Origin: Isoetes taiwanensis
Taxonomy: Eukaryota; Streptophyta; Lycopodiopsida; Isoetales; Isoetaceae
NCBI GenBank assembly: GCA_021234155.1
Contig: JAJEKV010000030.1
Location: forward strand, 7,063,890 to 7,127,889
DNA length: 64,000 nt
Reading direction: 5' to 3'
The notes under the pieces are model-generated. The model searched no databases and was not told where the DNA came from. It saw nothing but the letters and a program-made list of their open reading frames with translations. The translations under genes and the position numbers were made by a program. This document shows, in pieces, positions 47,074-58,126 of the stretch; position 1 is the stretch's first letter, and each line of letters opens with the position of its first letter.

Positions 47074-47969
47074 GTGAATTGGAATAATGTTGAAGCTAAG
47101 GATTTTTTATATCTTCTGGACTCTTTGCCAGTTAATATCATTGATTCTATAAATGAGCAAATTCTTAATAAGCCCTCTGAAGATGAGATTAAGCAAACTT
47201 TAAATAGTTTGGCCAAAGGAAAGAGCCCAGGATCAGATGGACTTCCCCCTGAATTTTTTATCAAATTCTAGGATGACATTAAATCTGATCTCATTCATCT
47301 GGTTCATGGATTTTAGCACATCAATCACCTACATCCTGCTCTTGCTTCTGGCTTCAATTCTCTCATTCTTAAAACTGATAATCCAAAAACTTTCAGTGAT
47401 TGGAGGCCAATATCTTTGACTAATACTACTTATAAGCTATTTGCAAAAATTCTAGCTAATAGGATCAAAGGTTACTTGCAAAAGAATATTAGCTTACATC
47501 AATTAGCTTTCTTGCCAAATAGATACATCCTTGACAATTATATTGCTGCCATGGAAGGTATGCATTGGGCTAAGATTTCAAAGCAAAACTGTGTTCTTCT
47601 TAAGCTAGATTTTTCTAAAGCTTTTGATACAGTTAGATGGGATTTCCTTGATCTTGCTCTCAATAAAATTGGTTTTCCTTCTAAATTGATTGAATTGATT
47701 ATGGGCCTCAACTTGAGATCTCAATCTTATGTGATCACCAATGGATCTCCAGGCAGATTCTTTTATTTAAACAAAGGGGTCAGACAAGGTTGCCCATTAG
47801 CCCCTTATTTATTTATCATTGTGGTTGAGATGTTCACAAAAGTTATCCTTTATCACCAATAGGCTGGCAATTTAAAAGGTTTGAGGCTCCCTGATAATAT
47901 AAATCATTTGACATTATTGCAATATGCAGATGACTATTTCAGCTTTCTCTTGAATGATAAAAACAATAT
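47074..47969 (+). pseudogene. LINE ORF2 reverse transcriptase, first part
   Basis: EDEIKQTLNSLAKGKSPGSD leads into DGLPPEFF (to 47271). After a frameshift, TTYKLFAKILANRIKGYL, QLAFLPNRYILDN, LDFSKAFDTVRWDFL (motif A) and GVRQGCPLAPYLF follow (47416-47862). A TAG at 47861 is followed in the same frame by LKGLRLPDN and QYADDYFSF (motif C). The RT is split by the inner LINE right after LLNDKNN. Confidence 0.85.
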
Positions 47970-50255
47970 AAGATCTTTGCCAAGGCTTTTGCAGAGTGGT
48001 TGAAGGACATCTTGTCAGAGTCCATCTCAACAACCCAATCAGGTTTTCATCCAAAACGATGCATTTTGAACAATGTTGCTGCTGTTTACGAAGGAATTTA
48101 TTGGGCACGTAAGCAAAACCTTCCAGTTGTATACCTTAAGCTTGATTTTGCAAAGGCTTATGACAGTGTTAGCTGGGAATTCATGCGCCGATGTATGCTA
48201 AGACTTGGATTTGGGGAACAATTCACATCAGATGTTATGAAGCTGCACGTCTCTGCTCGGGCGACTGTTATGTTCCATGGTGAGCCGTCAGCTACCTTCT
48301 CACTCGGTCATGGTATTTGCCAGGGATGCCCTTTAGCACCACTTCTTTTCATAATTGTCGCAGAGGCTTTGTCACAGTTATTCATCGTCGCAACCACAGA
48401 GGGACTTCTCCATAGTCTCGCCATGGAGGATGGCACACAGGAGGTTTGCAATCAATATGCAGACGATACGTTCCTCCTTCTAGTCGCTAATGCTGAGAAT
48501 CTTGCAACTGCCAAATTGCTCTTAGACACTTTTTCACTGGCTTCCGGTGTCCTTGTGGGGCGGCAGAAGTGTACAGCTTTATGGACATTGGATACTTCGA
48601 CTCTGGCGTGTGTTCATGATTATCCATGGAAATTACTTGTGCATGGATAGGCCAGCAAGTTGTTGGGGATTCCAGTTGGCATCCATGTTACTATGGGAGC
48701 TGCATGGGAGGAGATCATTAAGGGTTTGGAGAAACACTTGTTCTGGTGGTCCACCGCAAAGTTGTCTCTTGTGGGTCGCATTACAGTGGCCAAGTCAGTC
48801 CTTAGTAGTACCCATGTTTATATGGCATCCATACTGCTAGCCCCGCAGAACAAAGTACGTGAGCTCATTACTGAGGAATGTGATGTGATTAAGGTGGCGT
48901 GGTCGAAGTGCATCCTTCCCAAATGGGCAGGTGGTCTGGGTATGATGGACTTCTAACTGCAGAGCAAAGTCCTTATTTCAAAGTTCATTTGGAGACTCCT
49001 GAATGGTGAAGATAATTCTCCTGGTTTACGCCTTCTTAAACAAGCTCTTGGTCACTGTATTCCTCTAGGCAAAAAGGCTGTCAAACCAGTCCTACCTTGG
49101 GCATTATTTCAGACTCTGCAGCCTTTTCCAAGTGCTTCTCCATTTTTGCGTGGCTTGTTGACAGCATGGGAGGCATTCAAACATCTTTTCTGGCCATGCC
49201 CCTCCATCCACACCCTATTGGAGACTCCATGGTGGTGGGCACCACTGCCTCCAAACCCCTCAGCACCTCCACTGGCAGCATCAGTTCATCCTCTTACACA
49301 GAGACGATGGATTCTGGCAGGCGTTGTCTCTATTCAAGCATGGTATGAAGCAGATCGCCTACTATCATGGCCTGAATTTCAAGCAAAGTTCCTGCTCTCT
49401 CATTGGGATGTGTCTCTATGGGAGGTCGCAGAAAATTTGCCTCTTGTAGTGCAAGTTGTGTTGCTGAAAGAGTGCCATGGGACTATCATGAAAATATTCA
49501 CAAAGGCAAGCACTTTGTCATATTAGTATATCATCTTCTTTTAGTACTACAACCCCTCCAGTTGCCAGATGGGTGGCACCTACAGGTTTCACAGCGCACT
49601 TTGTGTCATACATGGTGATGGCTTTGAGATAGGTTGCTCTACCCTAAAGTCTCTGTACTATGGTGGCAGGTTATCCACATGTGCCTGTGCATTAATGCCT
49701 TCCGACATCGCTATGATCCTTACATATCTGTAGTATACCTGCTCTGCCTTTCAGCCGTTGAGACTCTTGAGCACTGTCTCTTTGATTGTCCAGAGGTTCA
49801 ACCAGTGTGGTCCTGGCTACAAGGCTTGTTTAACAGTACTTTGGACTGCCGATGCATCCTCTTGGCGTCCTATCCTAATGCATGGCTCTCAGCTAAACAG
49901 AGGGCATTCCATCTTGGTTCTGGTTGGCTCCTATGGTCGATATGGGAGCGTCGCAGACACCACATCTTCCAAGGCATTTCTTCATCTGCAATGGTATTAT
50001 TACGGCGGCCTAGAAAAAGATACTGACAGCCTATGAGTGCTCCTCTCTTGATTCAGAAATGATGGAATGCATCTGGATTCAGTATCTTCGAATTGATTCT
50101 TATCATTAGTCTCCCTTTTTGGAGTAAGTACATTGTGCTCCAGGCTCATGCTCCTGTGGCATCTTCTTTGTGCTTACACAATTAGATGAGACATGTAAAT
50201 TTTGTGCTTTTTATCTGATTAATAAACTTTTTGGCTTTCGTCCGTAAAAAAAAAA
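47970..50255 (+). mobile_element. Inner 5'-truncated LINE inserted in the host LINE
   Basis: Begins inside the RT (KIFAKAFAEWLKDIL) and runs to an A12 tail at 50246-50257. Flanking AATAT at 47965-47969 and 50256-50260 is the target duplication. Coding blocks: TTQSGFHPKRCILNN, LDFAKAYDSVSWEFM (motif A), GICQGCPLAPLLF, NQYADDTFLLL (motif C), SLVGRITVAKSVLSS, KWAGGLGMMDF and a zf-RVT region at 49634-50026 (ETLEHCLFDCPEVQPVW). Stops at 48648 and 48954 break the frame. Its sequence differs clearly from the host LINE, so it is another L1 family; truncation is typical of incomplete reverse transcription. Confidence 0.9.
48000..48956 (+). pseudogene. Inner LINE reverse transcriptase
   Basis: Frame 48000-48650 is open for 216 codons and holds catalytic motifs A and C intact. 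A TAG at 48648 separates it from a later part that begins at about 48660 (LGIPVGIHVTMGAAWEEII). The missing N-terminal fingers and endonuclease reflect 5' truncation. Confidence 0.8.
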
Positions 50256-50260
50256 AATAT

Positions 50261-51981
50261 TGAGTTCTTTATAAAGGTAATCAAAGGTTTCAGTATTGCC
50301 TCTGGGATTTATCTTAATCAGCAAAAGTGTATGATCCTTGGTGACTCCACCCAGACAGAGATTCTTGGCATTAAATGCTATGATTTCAATCACTCAACAT
50401 CCCTTCTTGGGATGCCTTTAGCTCTGGACAATAGTATCAAAAATCTTTGGTCTCCCATTGTTTTCAAAATCAGGAGAAAGCTAAATAATTATGGTAATTG
50501 CCTCTCTCTGGCTAGTAGAACCGTAATTGCAACTTCTATGCTCTCTATCTCTCATATTTACTTCTCTTTTGCCCTTCTTGCTCTTAAATGCGTCTATCAG
50601 CAGATCGAGAGAATTATAAGGAATTTATTTTGGGGCAAGAATCACATGGTTAATGGGAATTACGTTACTTAAAGAAAGGTTAGGGGAGGCCTTGGATGTA
50701 AGAATCTGCTTTTATAAGGTTATGCTCTTGCAGGAAAATATATTTGAAAATCTCTATTCTATCCTGGTAGCCCAGCCACCTCCTTCATTATTTATTGGCT
50801 TCAAAATAGCAAAATAGAGGGGCACCCTTCATCTGCTCATCAGTTGCTCTCATCAGCCTTTTTTTATATTAGGCCTAGAGCTAACACTTCTCCCCTAATG
50901 AGAAACTTGTTAATTGTTTGGAACAAGGTGTCTAAGGCATATTCTCATTCTAATATTGCTCATGACAATCATAATACCGGCATCTTCTGGAATCCGAATT
51001 TAGCTATGAGAGATCACAATCTTAAGCATCCTAGAATTTATAAGAAATGGCACGAGAAGAATACTAAAACTCTGGGAGATCTATAGAATAATAACAAGTG
51101 GATTTCTTGGACCAGGCTTAAGGCTAAAATCAGAGGTTCTTCTACTGATAGGGTGTTGTATGATCATGTTATGAGGGTAGTTAATGAGATCAATCTGGAC
51201 TCTAATATGGTTTGTAATATCGAATGGTCTTGTAATAATAAAAAATTCTATAAAGTCTCTAGTATCTAGCATTCTTATCTCAGGATCATTTGCAATCTAA
51301 AGCTAGGAAATATTGAAATATTAATTCTGATATTGAGACTAACTTATTTAAGAATATATGGATCTTATTCATAAACTATACTCCAGAGTAGATCCTAACA
51401 TTTCTCAGGTTTGCCCCCTTGGCTGCAATTCTAAGGAAAGTATTCAACACATTTTCATGTGTCCTAAAATCAATAATCTCTGGGAACGGATTCATATTAA
51501 ATTTGATTTTCATAGATCATTGAGTATTATTGATTTTCTAACTAATGATGATTCATATAAGAACACAATTTGTTACATTATTATGTGGAATATCTGGAAG
51601 CACAGGAATAGATGTATTCATGGTGGCCATAATATTTCAATTGTGTGGATTAAACTTCAAGTTATTTACGATATTGAATTGGTTGCCACAGTTCATAAAA
51701 ATAAATATGGTGCAGATAAATTTGATGATAGGTGGAATTTGCTAGGCGAATTTAATGCCCCATTCAATTGTTTTAAACAAAGTGTTATGAAGAATTTGCT
51801 AACACGGATATCTTTGATGCTAGATTATCTATAGAATTGCAAGCATAAACTTGATCTCCAGTTTGATTTGGCTGAAGAGTTACTCTATGCAAAACAACCA
51901 AGCATTTGGGCAGACAGATTTTAGTTCAATCATGACTACAATTTTTTGACTAAGACAGTGGAAGGGAAATTAATGGAAAAA
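50261..51981 (+). pseudogene. Host LINE reverse transcriptase thumb, connection and zf-RVT region
   Basis: Resumes with IEFFIKVIKGFSIASG, LNQQKCMILG and LSLASRTVIATSMLS (50331-50672), then fragments to 51086. Finally comes a zf-RVT at 51358-51834 with CPLGCNSKESIQHIFMCP (Cys/His cluster) and IIMWNIWKHRNRCIHGG. Two stops (50670 and 51084) interrupt it. Confidence 0.8.
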
Positions 51982-51986
51982 TTGAG
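51982..51986 (+). repeat. Target-site duplication TTGAG, left copy
   Basis: TTGAG here and at 57506-57510 flanks the Ty3 element exactly outside its TG...CA termini. Confidence 0.85.
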
Positions 51987-52590
51987 TGAAATTCCAGAGA
52001 AAGAAATACAATGGTCTGAGTGTTTAAGGGGTCTGGGTTCGGGAACTCCTGCAAGACAGCCCTCTGTGAGGACCCTTGGATCAAACAAGAGAATCCGGGA
52101 GCTGTGTCACGCGGGATTTGCAAAAGAACAAGGAAAGAGAAAACAAAAGACAAATGAAACACAAGTATGTGAAGAAAACTTCTTGATATCAATGAGAATA
52201 CATGAGTTCTCGCAATGAAGAGAGAGAATGATGGAGACAAGAACCAAAACTCATCTAACCTTCAAATGCTAGCTCTACTCATATATAAAGTACAACGGCC
52301 TTTGGCCCAATGTAGACACTCTGTCAGATTTCGGTGCCGACTCCTGGAAAGAGGCCTGATTTGTGGGAATGCTGGCGGTGCCTCTTGAAATGCCTGAAAT
52401 CACGCTGACGCTGACGGCCCGTCACTTGTATGCTCTCTGCCTCTTCTTAGGCAGTGGCCTGCGTGTGGCCTTCACTGGTCTTCTGGCTGGGCTTTTGACG
52501 GGCTGACACGGACCTGACTGTGGCTCCTTGTTCTTGACCTGGTCCGAGGTGTGCATGAATAGTCCTGTACTAGGACGTACAGGACTAACA
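51987..52590 (-). repeat. 3' LTR (604 bp) of the Ty3 element
   Basis: Minus-strand reading starts TGTTAGTCCTGTACG and ends GGAATTTCA, giving TG...CA termini. The first ~95 bp match the truncated 5' LTR at 57412-57505, with small differences (such as CTAGGACG versus CCAGGATG, and a few bases around the GGCTGAC segment), suggesting some age since insertion. Confidence 0.85.
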
Positions 52591-52603
52591 CTCCCCCCCA
52601 CCA
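52591..52603 (-). other. Polypurine tract of the Ty3 element
   Basis: Minus strand reads TTTGGTGGGGGGGAG immediately before the LTR start TGTTAG, the expected primer site for plus-strand DNA synthesis. Confidence 0.8.
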
Positions 52604-52799
52604 AACGACACTCAGGAATGAGAAAAGGGGGAAGAGTCTCTGGAGGTGGAAACCCAGCAACTTGAAAGTCATCCTGCGCAGCGTCTGGGCGGTTGCGAGT
52701 GATAGTTGGCAATAAGGTCTTGTCGGTACGTGAGAGCTTTCAGAGTGTTGAGACCTATTAGCGGGATGGCGTCAATGAGAAACCCAGTGGACCATCTCT

Positions 52800-55623
52800 T
52801 CAAGGGGCGCGGTGTGCTTCATAGGGACAAACTGACATTCCATGAAGGCAGTCACGAAGGCGAAAACCACCGCTGGCATTCGGGTTGCAATAATAGATAA
52901 GACGTTGTCTGGCAAGAGAGCTCAGCAGAAGGCACTTTAAAGCAGCACAAAAACCTGCTTGGCGGTGAACAGATGGATCCGGGGAGGTGGCAGCACGCTC
53001 CAAAAAGAGATCAAGGCCAGAGACAGCTTGAGTGGGCGTCTGCCAACCACACTCATTAGGGATGTAGATCCAATTTTCAGTGTGCTCCAAAGTAGCGCCA
53101 TTCTCCCAATTAGAGCGTCGAACAAAATGCGGATCCCATCGAAGATCTGTGGAGATCGGAGAAGGAGTCCACCCAGCGTGGCCTTCCAGGACCTTAGTCC
53201 AAAAGGGAAGACGCCAGTCTGAGGTGAGATATCTGGGGCGTGCAGGTGCACCCAAGGAAGCATACGGAGATTGAGCTGTGCCTGTTGGCGTGGGTTGCTG
53301 GGCCTGTTCCCGTTATTCGTGAACAAGGTCTGCATCAAGAGCACTGCACCACTGGTCCCAATCAGAGCCTGAGAGCATGGTATAAACTGGAGGTGAAACC
53401 CAAACCATGGGTATACTCTAACTGTCCAGAAAGGCACGCAGTGTGTTGTAGCCAACCAGATGCTGCAAGTAAATTTGGGCAAACGGTGTGCTAAATTTTT
53501 GCGCACTTGTTCGAGCGTCTCGGCTTGCCAGAGAGGTAGAAGATGAGCAAGCTCAGGATGTACGCCGTGCTGAAAGTGTTGGCTTGAGCAGGATCCTGTA
53601 AATACGGATTGTTTTGTAATAACAACCAGTGAGCATAAGGATTGCCTTGAAAAAGTCGATGAGCGTCATCCAAGAATTTATCCTGTGTATCAGCCAGATA
53701 GAAATCATGAAAGATATAAACCATAGGCTGAACAACATGGAAGATGACCAAATCGGAATCTTCACAGTGGAGTTGATCAAAGACTAATAGGGCACAGAGT
53801 AAGCCTTTGTCTTCAATGAAAAGGTCCGGCCAGATCCTGAGAAAATCCGCACTGCCCAGGGGCGCATTAAGCTTACCATTTGCCGAATACCACTTGATAA
53901 GAAAAAGATGGCGTCGGGCAACCACATAATCCAGATAACTGGAAGGTGTAAAAAAGTCTTTAGGAATGCGGAGAGCAAGATCAATATATGTCTCCTGTTG
54001 ATTCTGAGCCTCTTCTGCTGATTGAACAGCCTGTTGGAGTTGATGCTCTAAATCATGGATCTGATTATCTTTGTCAGCAAGGAGACGGGACTGATCACGG
54101 AACTTTCTGTGAGAGAGCGTGGCCTGTGAAGAGGAAGGTACTTGAGTGGAGTGTTGAAGCCGAAGAGTTGCTATTTCTGTATCATCAATGATCTTCTGCT
54201 TCTGAGCTTCAGTGAGTTGAGCCTGTAGAGGCGTGACCTGATTTTCGAGCGTGGAAAGTTGGTCTTCGAGAGAAGTGATGCGCGCATTGCGCTCACCAAG
54301 TTCTTGGAGCTGTTTGTTGTAATTCTGAGAGAGCTCCGTGTATAGGGTTTGGAGATCAGCAAGGAATTTATCCTTGTCTGCAAGGAGGTTATCCTTGTCC
54401 TTGATGGTAGCCAACAATTCTTCAATAGTTGACTGTAATTGAGCCTGTTGATCAGCGACCAGGCTAGTCCTTTCTTGTTCTGCCTTGAGAGATTCACGGG
54501 CCTGTAAAAGAGCCTCGTCCTTTTCTTGAAGACTATCTTCGAGAGATTGAATTTTGAAAGTGGCGGCCTGAAAATCCTTGTGAAGTGCTTCCGTGGTTTC
54601 CTTGTAACCTTGAATGCCGTTCATGAAGGTTTCCTGAGAGTCTTGAAGCTTTTGCATGACGGCTTGGACATCCTGTTGATGTTGATAAAGGGTCTGTCAG
54701 GAGGGTGGATGTGCAGGGCACGTTTGTCGATTAAACTGTGACGCCTGAGAAACATGGTGAGAACTTGAGTGCACAGTTTCGGTGGAGGAAGAGGAGACGG
54801 TCACAACAGGTTCTTGGTTTTGAGCATGACGAGGGGGAGGGGAAGGCTGGGGGCGTGAAGTCTCTGCATGAAGCGTGTGGTCTACAGGAATAGGATTGGA
54901 GGGCTGTTTGTTGGATGCTTGAGATGTCGTATGTTGATGAGTGGGTGAACCTTGACTGGGGAGTGGTAGACAATGACGGAGGATGGCCTGTAGGTGAGCA
55001 CCTATGGCAGTTTCAAGGCCCGAAGAAGGGGTTGCTCGGATGCGATCAATTTCATGAAGGAGGCGGAGGAACAAAATTTGAGGCCAATCAATAGAATGTG
55101 TGGAGTGGATGGCCAAGATAATGATGTTGAAAAACTGCTTATTGATGTGGGTGTTCTTGATGGAATACCCATAGAACTTACGCCACAGAAATTTGACAAA
55201 AGTATCATGGGTTTTGGCAATGTTCGTGAGGCGATGAGTGTTGGCTTGATAAGGAAGTTGGCCATACTGAGTGACATCCTGTTCCTGTAAAGCAGCCCAA
55301 GATAAAGAAGGCTTGCGAATGGGTAACTGGAATACCTGAGAAAGAAGAACCGGAGTGAGCAGAATATCCGTCTGATCGACTCTTGTGGCGTAACCAGCCG
55401 TGGTGTTGACCATATGAGCAACAAACTGTCGGAGTTGGTCTGGATTCGGTGCAGGGAGTTCCTGCCTGGAGAATTCATACAACCCGTGGCGTTCTGCCAC
55501 TTCTCGACTTGGACCTGTCAGGGCATCACGAAAGGTAGGAGTGGAGAAAATAACAGACTCAAAGAGAGCCTGATCCCTGGGAGCGGTGACTTGAAGAGTT
55601 GGAAACTTTGGGGAAGCGGCCAT
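52800..55623 (-). pseudogene. ORF3: additional ~940-codon open frame between integrase and 3' LTR
   Basis: ATG at 55623 in a strong start context (ACCATGGCC) opens MAASPKFPTLQVTAPRDQ. The first ~230 residues look globular (QTDILLTPVLLSQVF, HDTFVKFLWRKFYGYS) and loosely recall plant-mobile/transposon-associated domains. Then comes a Pro/Ser/Gln-rich linker, an in-frame TGA at 54697-54699, and in the same frame a long coiled coil (DFQAATFKIQSLEDSL to QIHDLEHQLQQAVQSAEEAQ) followed by a globular part ending at 53491. Coding-like sequence continues in two other frames (KFTCSIWLATTHCVPFW; SDWRLPFWTKVLEGHAGWT) to 52800. I do not recognise the function. One stop and two frameshifts in ~2.8 kb mean decay is recent. 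An upstream in-frame extension to 55986 seems non-coding. Confidence 0.6.
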
Positions 55624-56084
55624 GGTAAGAATCAGAAGAAAAGAAACCAGAGAGCGGATTGAAGGAAGCCGGAGGGCGGAAAGCGGAAGACGAAAAACGA
55701 AGTGAAGCGAAAAGGTTTTAGGGCACGCAACTGTAGCGAAGGGGCATGCTGAGAGTGGAAAAGGAGCCGTTGATGGTGCCAGATGACAACAGATCGCAAA
55801 AGGACGATTGAATGGCAAAACTTGACTAAGTCCCCAAGGATTGAAGGAAAAACAGATGAACGGTGGAGATGAAACGTGAATGAACGGTAGGATTTGACAG
55901 CTTGCCGAAGGTACAAATAATAATGACAGACGGGCATAAAAGGAAGGGATAACATTTAATGCAGGCAACTCGAAGTGGGATATCATAAAAAGGAATTGTC
56001 AGGTAGTACCATGGCTAGATATGCGGCGGGAGAACCGATTCTGGATTTAGAAAGAGCCTTGCATTGCAACCACGTTAGCAATTT

Positions 56085-56135
56085 TGTGATTGGTCCGCGT
56101 CGGCAGAGCTCCAAGCGGTTGGGCTATATAAGACG
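56085..56135. promoter_or_regulatory. Possible internal promoter between integrase and ORF3
   Basis: CTATATAAG at 56124-56132 reads as a TATA box on plus and as CTTATATAG on minus, with a CCAAT-type ATTGG at 56089-56093. It lies ~500 bp upstream of the ORF3 ATG. Direction and activity are unproven. Confidence 0.35.
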
Positions 56136-56186
56136 AGCAGTGGTCGGAGCTGAGACACCAGTTTGCAGCGATGGAGCAGGAGTGTA

Positions 56187-57410
56187 CTATGCCGCGAAAC
56201 GAAACTTTAATTTGCCCGGAAAATTTTTGTAACGAGAGTCATAAAGCAGAACCAAATCACCTTCTTGAAATGTTTTCGCTTTAAGATGTTTGTCATGCAA
56301 CGATTTCTGCAACTGTTGTCCATGAAGAACACGAATATGAGCATCTCTCTTAAGTTCATCCAACTGTTCAAGTTGATAAACCCTTTCTTTAAGAGCTGCA
56401 GGCGGATTATGTGTTGTAGCAAGTTGGAAACGAAGAGTCGGAAGGACATATGCAAAGGGCATAAGAGTTTTCTTGACCATAAACCAACTTGAAAGGAGTG
56501 TGGCCAGTAGCAATTTTGAAACTGGTGTTGTAAGCCCAAAGAACAGTAGGCAACTTGTCTTGCCAATCCGTGCGAGAGGCATCACAAATTTTCTTGAGAA
56601 TAGTGATGAGAGTTTTGTTGGTACTTTCAGCCAAACCATTCCCTTGAGGATAGTAAGGTGTACTTTTCCTGTGCTGGATATGAAGATAATCCGTCAGCTC
56701 CTTGATGGTATGATTGACAAAATGAACCCCACGATCACTAACAAGTTCCGTGGGACAACCAAAACGCGTGATGATGTGCGTGTAGAGAACCTTGGCCGTG
56801 CTGGCTATAGTGTTATCCAGAAGTGCACAGGCCTCTGCCCATTTTCTAGCATAATCAGTGATGATCAGAATGTAACAGGCACGGGTGTGCCGCGCAGGAG
56901 GATCCATAGGCCCCACAAAGTCCATTCCCCATTTGCTGAAGGGAAGTGCCGTGGCGACCGGCGTCAAGGGAAGAGCGTCACGGGCCATGGGCCGTCCCAC
57001 ACGCTGACAGACGTCACAGTGCGAGCGTGAGCGTGGGCATCCTTGAAGAGCGTGGGCCAGAAATATCCTGCCAGAAGAATTTTGCGTGCCGTGGTGTCAT
57101 TGCTGAAATGACCACCACCAAGCCCTTCATGGGCTTGTCGAACGATATCGGGCACCTCATGAGGGAGGACACAACGACGGAGGACCATATCTTTACCGCG
57201 TTTGTACAGATGGCCCGCAACCATGGTGTAGTCACGGACTTCACGGAGAAACTGACGGTGGCGTGAGCGAAGCTTTTCTGGGGAGAGCGTGGGATCTTCG
57301 GACGGAAGAGCACCAATGAGGAGATACTGCTGAAAGTTGTGGAACCAGTGGGGCGTGGCTGTGACGAGGAACAATTGAGTGTCTGGTAAGGCATCAGAAA
57401 CACCCGTGGA
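56187..57410 (-). pseudogene. Ty3 integrase region, three frames
   Basis: Minus strand: SPEKLRSRHRQFLREVRDY and HLYKRGKDMVLRR (linker after RNase H), HEVPDIVRQAHEGLGGGHFS (His part of the zinc domain), a frameshift near 57005, then KWGMDFVGPM (first catalytic Asp), ELVSDRGVHFVNH (second Asp) and YYPQGNGLAESTNKTL (catalytic Glu) in the frame 57000-56407. After another frameshift near 56465 it continues with ALKERVYQLEQLDELKRDAH and FQEGDLVLLYDSRYKNFPGK, ending at a stop at 56187. All three catalytic residues remain, but the broken frame makes it inactive. Confidence 0.85.
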
Positions 57411-57411
57411 G

Positions 57412-57505
57412 GGACGGCTGACCTGGACCTGACTGTGGCTCCTTGTTCTTGACCTGGTCCGAGGTGTGCATGAATAGTCCTGTACCAGGATGTACAGGAC
57501 TAACA
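57412..57505 (-). repeat. Truncated 5' LTR of the Ty3 element
   Basis: First ~94 bp of the LTR (minus reading TGTTAGTCCTGTACATCC through GTCAGGTCC), then an abrupt change to integrase-upstream coding sequence. This is the scar of the internal deletion. Confidence 0.85.
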
Positions 57506-57510
57506 TTGAG
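57506..57510 (+). repeat. Target-site duplication TTGAG, right copy
   Basis: Pairs with 51982-51986 across the Ty3 element. Confidence 0.85.
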
Positions 57511-58126
57511 GACTTCTGCAAGGGAACTCACCTTATGCATGCTCTGTCTTGGTTTCTTAGCAGATATAACAGAGACATGACAAATGCACAGTTTGAATTC
57601 TATAGGGGGAGCTACTATTATCACAGGGGAAAAGCAGACTATTTTGGCACTCTGATCCACTTAATGGCCACATGCAATTCAGTGAGATTGTTGGAGTCAG
57701 TTGATTAGGGAAGCAATCAAATTCCAATATACCAGCCTCAGATCCGTGATCATTTCCACTTCCTTGAAACTTATAATTTCTAATTTCTTTTCTGCCTTAT
57801 ACACAGGTCTAGTGGCTCTATGCATCTCCACAGGTCGATCTAAAGCAAGAAGAAGTGGATATGAAACAACTTTCATTTTGCTACTCATTCATCGAGATCT
57901 CTGAACTGATCCCTAATATTCAGAATTTCGAAAGGGGTCATCAATTTTCTTGTAGTAACATTGTTTAAATTTCCTCTATACCTCTATGTCTAGATTTCAG
58001 TAAAACTATTTAAAACTGGTTAAGTTTGAATGTACCATCAATCTTGATGTGCCTCGATCATTATGTAATTGTTTATAATAATTAATGATTAAAAAGCTTC
58101 ATTCTCTCTCCCTCAAAAAAAAAAAA
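57511..58126 (+). pseudogene. Host LINE ORF2 C-terminal end and 3' UTR with poly(A)
   Basis: Continues the host LINE after the Ty3 insertion: DFCKGTHLMHALSWFLSRYN, FEFYRGSYYYHRGKADYF and stop at 57706, then ~400 bp of UTR ending in A12 at 58115-58126. The YYYHRGK block recurs in the LINE end at 42580. Confidence 0.75.

Larger units (their letters stand above)
51987..57505 (-). mobile_element. Ty3/gypsy LTR retrotransposon with deleted 5' half and an extra ORF3
   Basis: On the minus strand the order is a partial 5' LTR (57505-57412), a spacer and H2C2 region, integrase, ORF3, a purine tract and a full 3' LTR (52590-51987). The 5-bp duplication TTGAG flanks both ends, so the element inserted as a complete copy and later lost most of its 5' LTR plus gag, protease, RT and RNase H in one internal deletion ending near 57410. 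The presence of a large sense ORF between integrase and 3' LTR is unusual among plant gypsy elements. Confidence 0.88.
44368..58126 (+). mobile_element. Host L1-type LINE interrupted by two nested insertions
   Basis: The element comprises 44368-47969, 50261-51981 and 57511-58126, about 5.9 kb, a normal L1 length. It encodes ORF1 C-terminal sequence, an endonuclease, an RT, a zf-RVT region and a 3' UTR ending TTAATGATTAAAAAGC...CCCTC and A12 (58115-58126). Removing the inner LINE restores KNNIEFFIKVIKGF across the junction in one frame. Removing the gypsy element joins 51981 to 57511 across a TTGAG duplication and restores an open C-terminal frame (GKIEDFCKGTHLMHAL). Internal stops make it inactive. 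The 5' border is uncertain. Confidence 0.85.

Noticed and set aside
54994-55290. Plus-strand 98-codon open frame in ORF3
   Set aside because: Antisense shadow of the long ORF3 frame.
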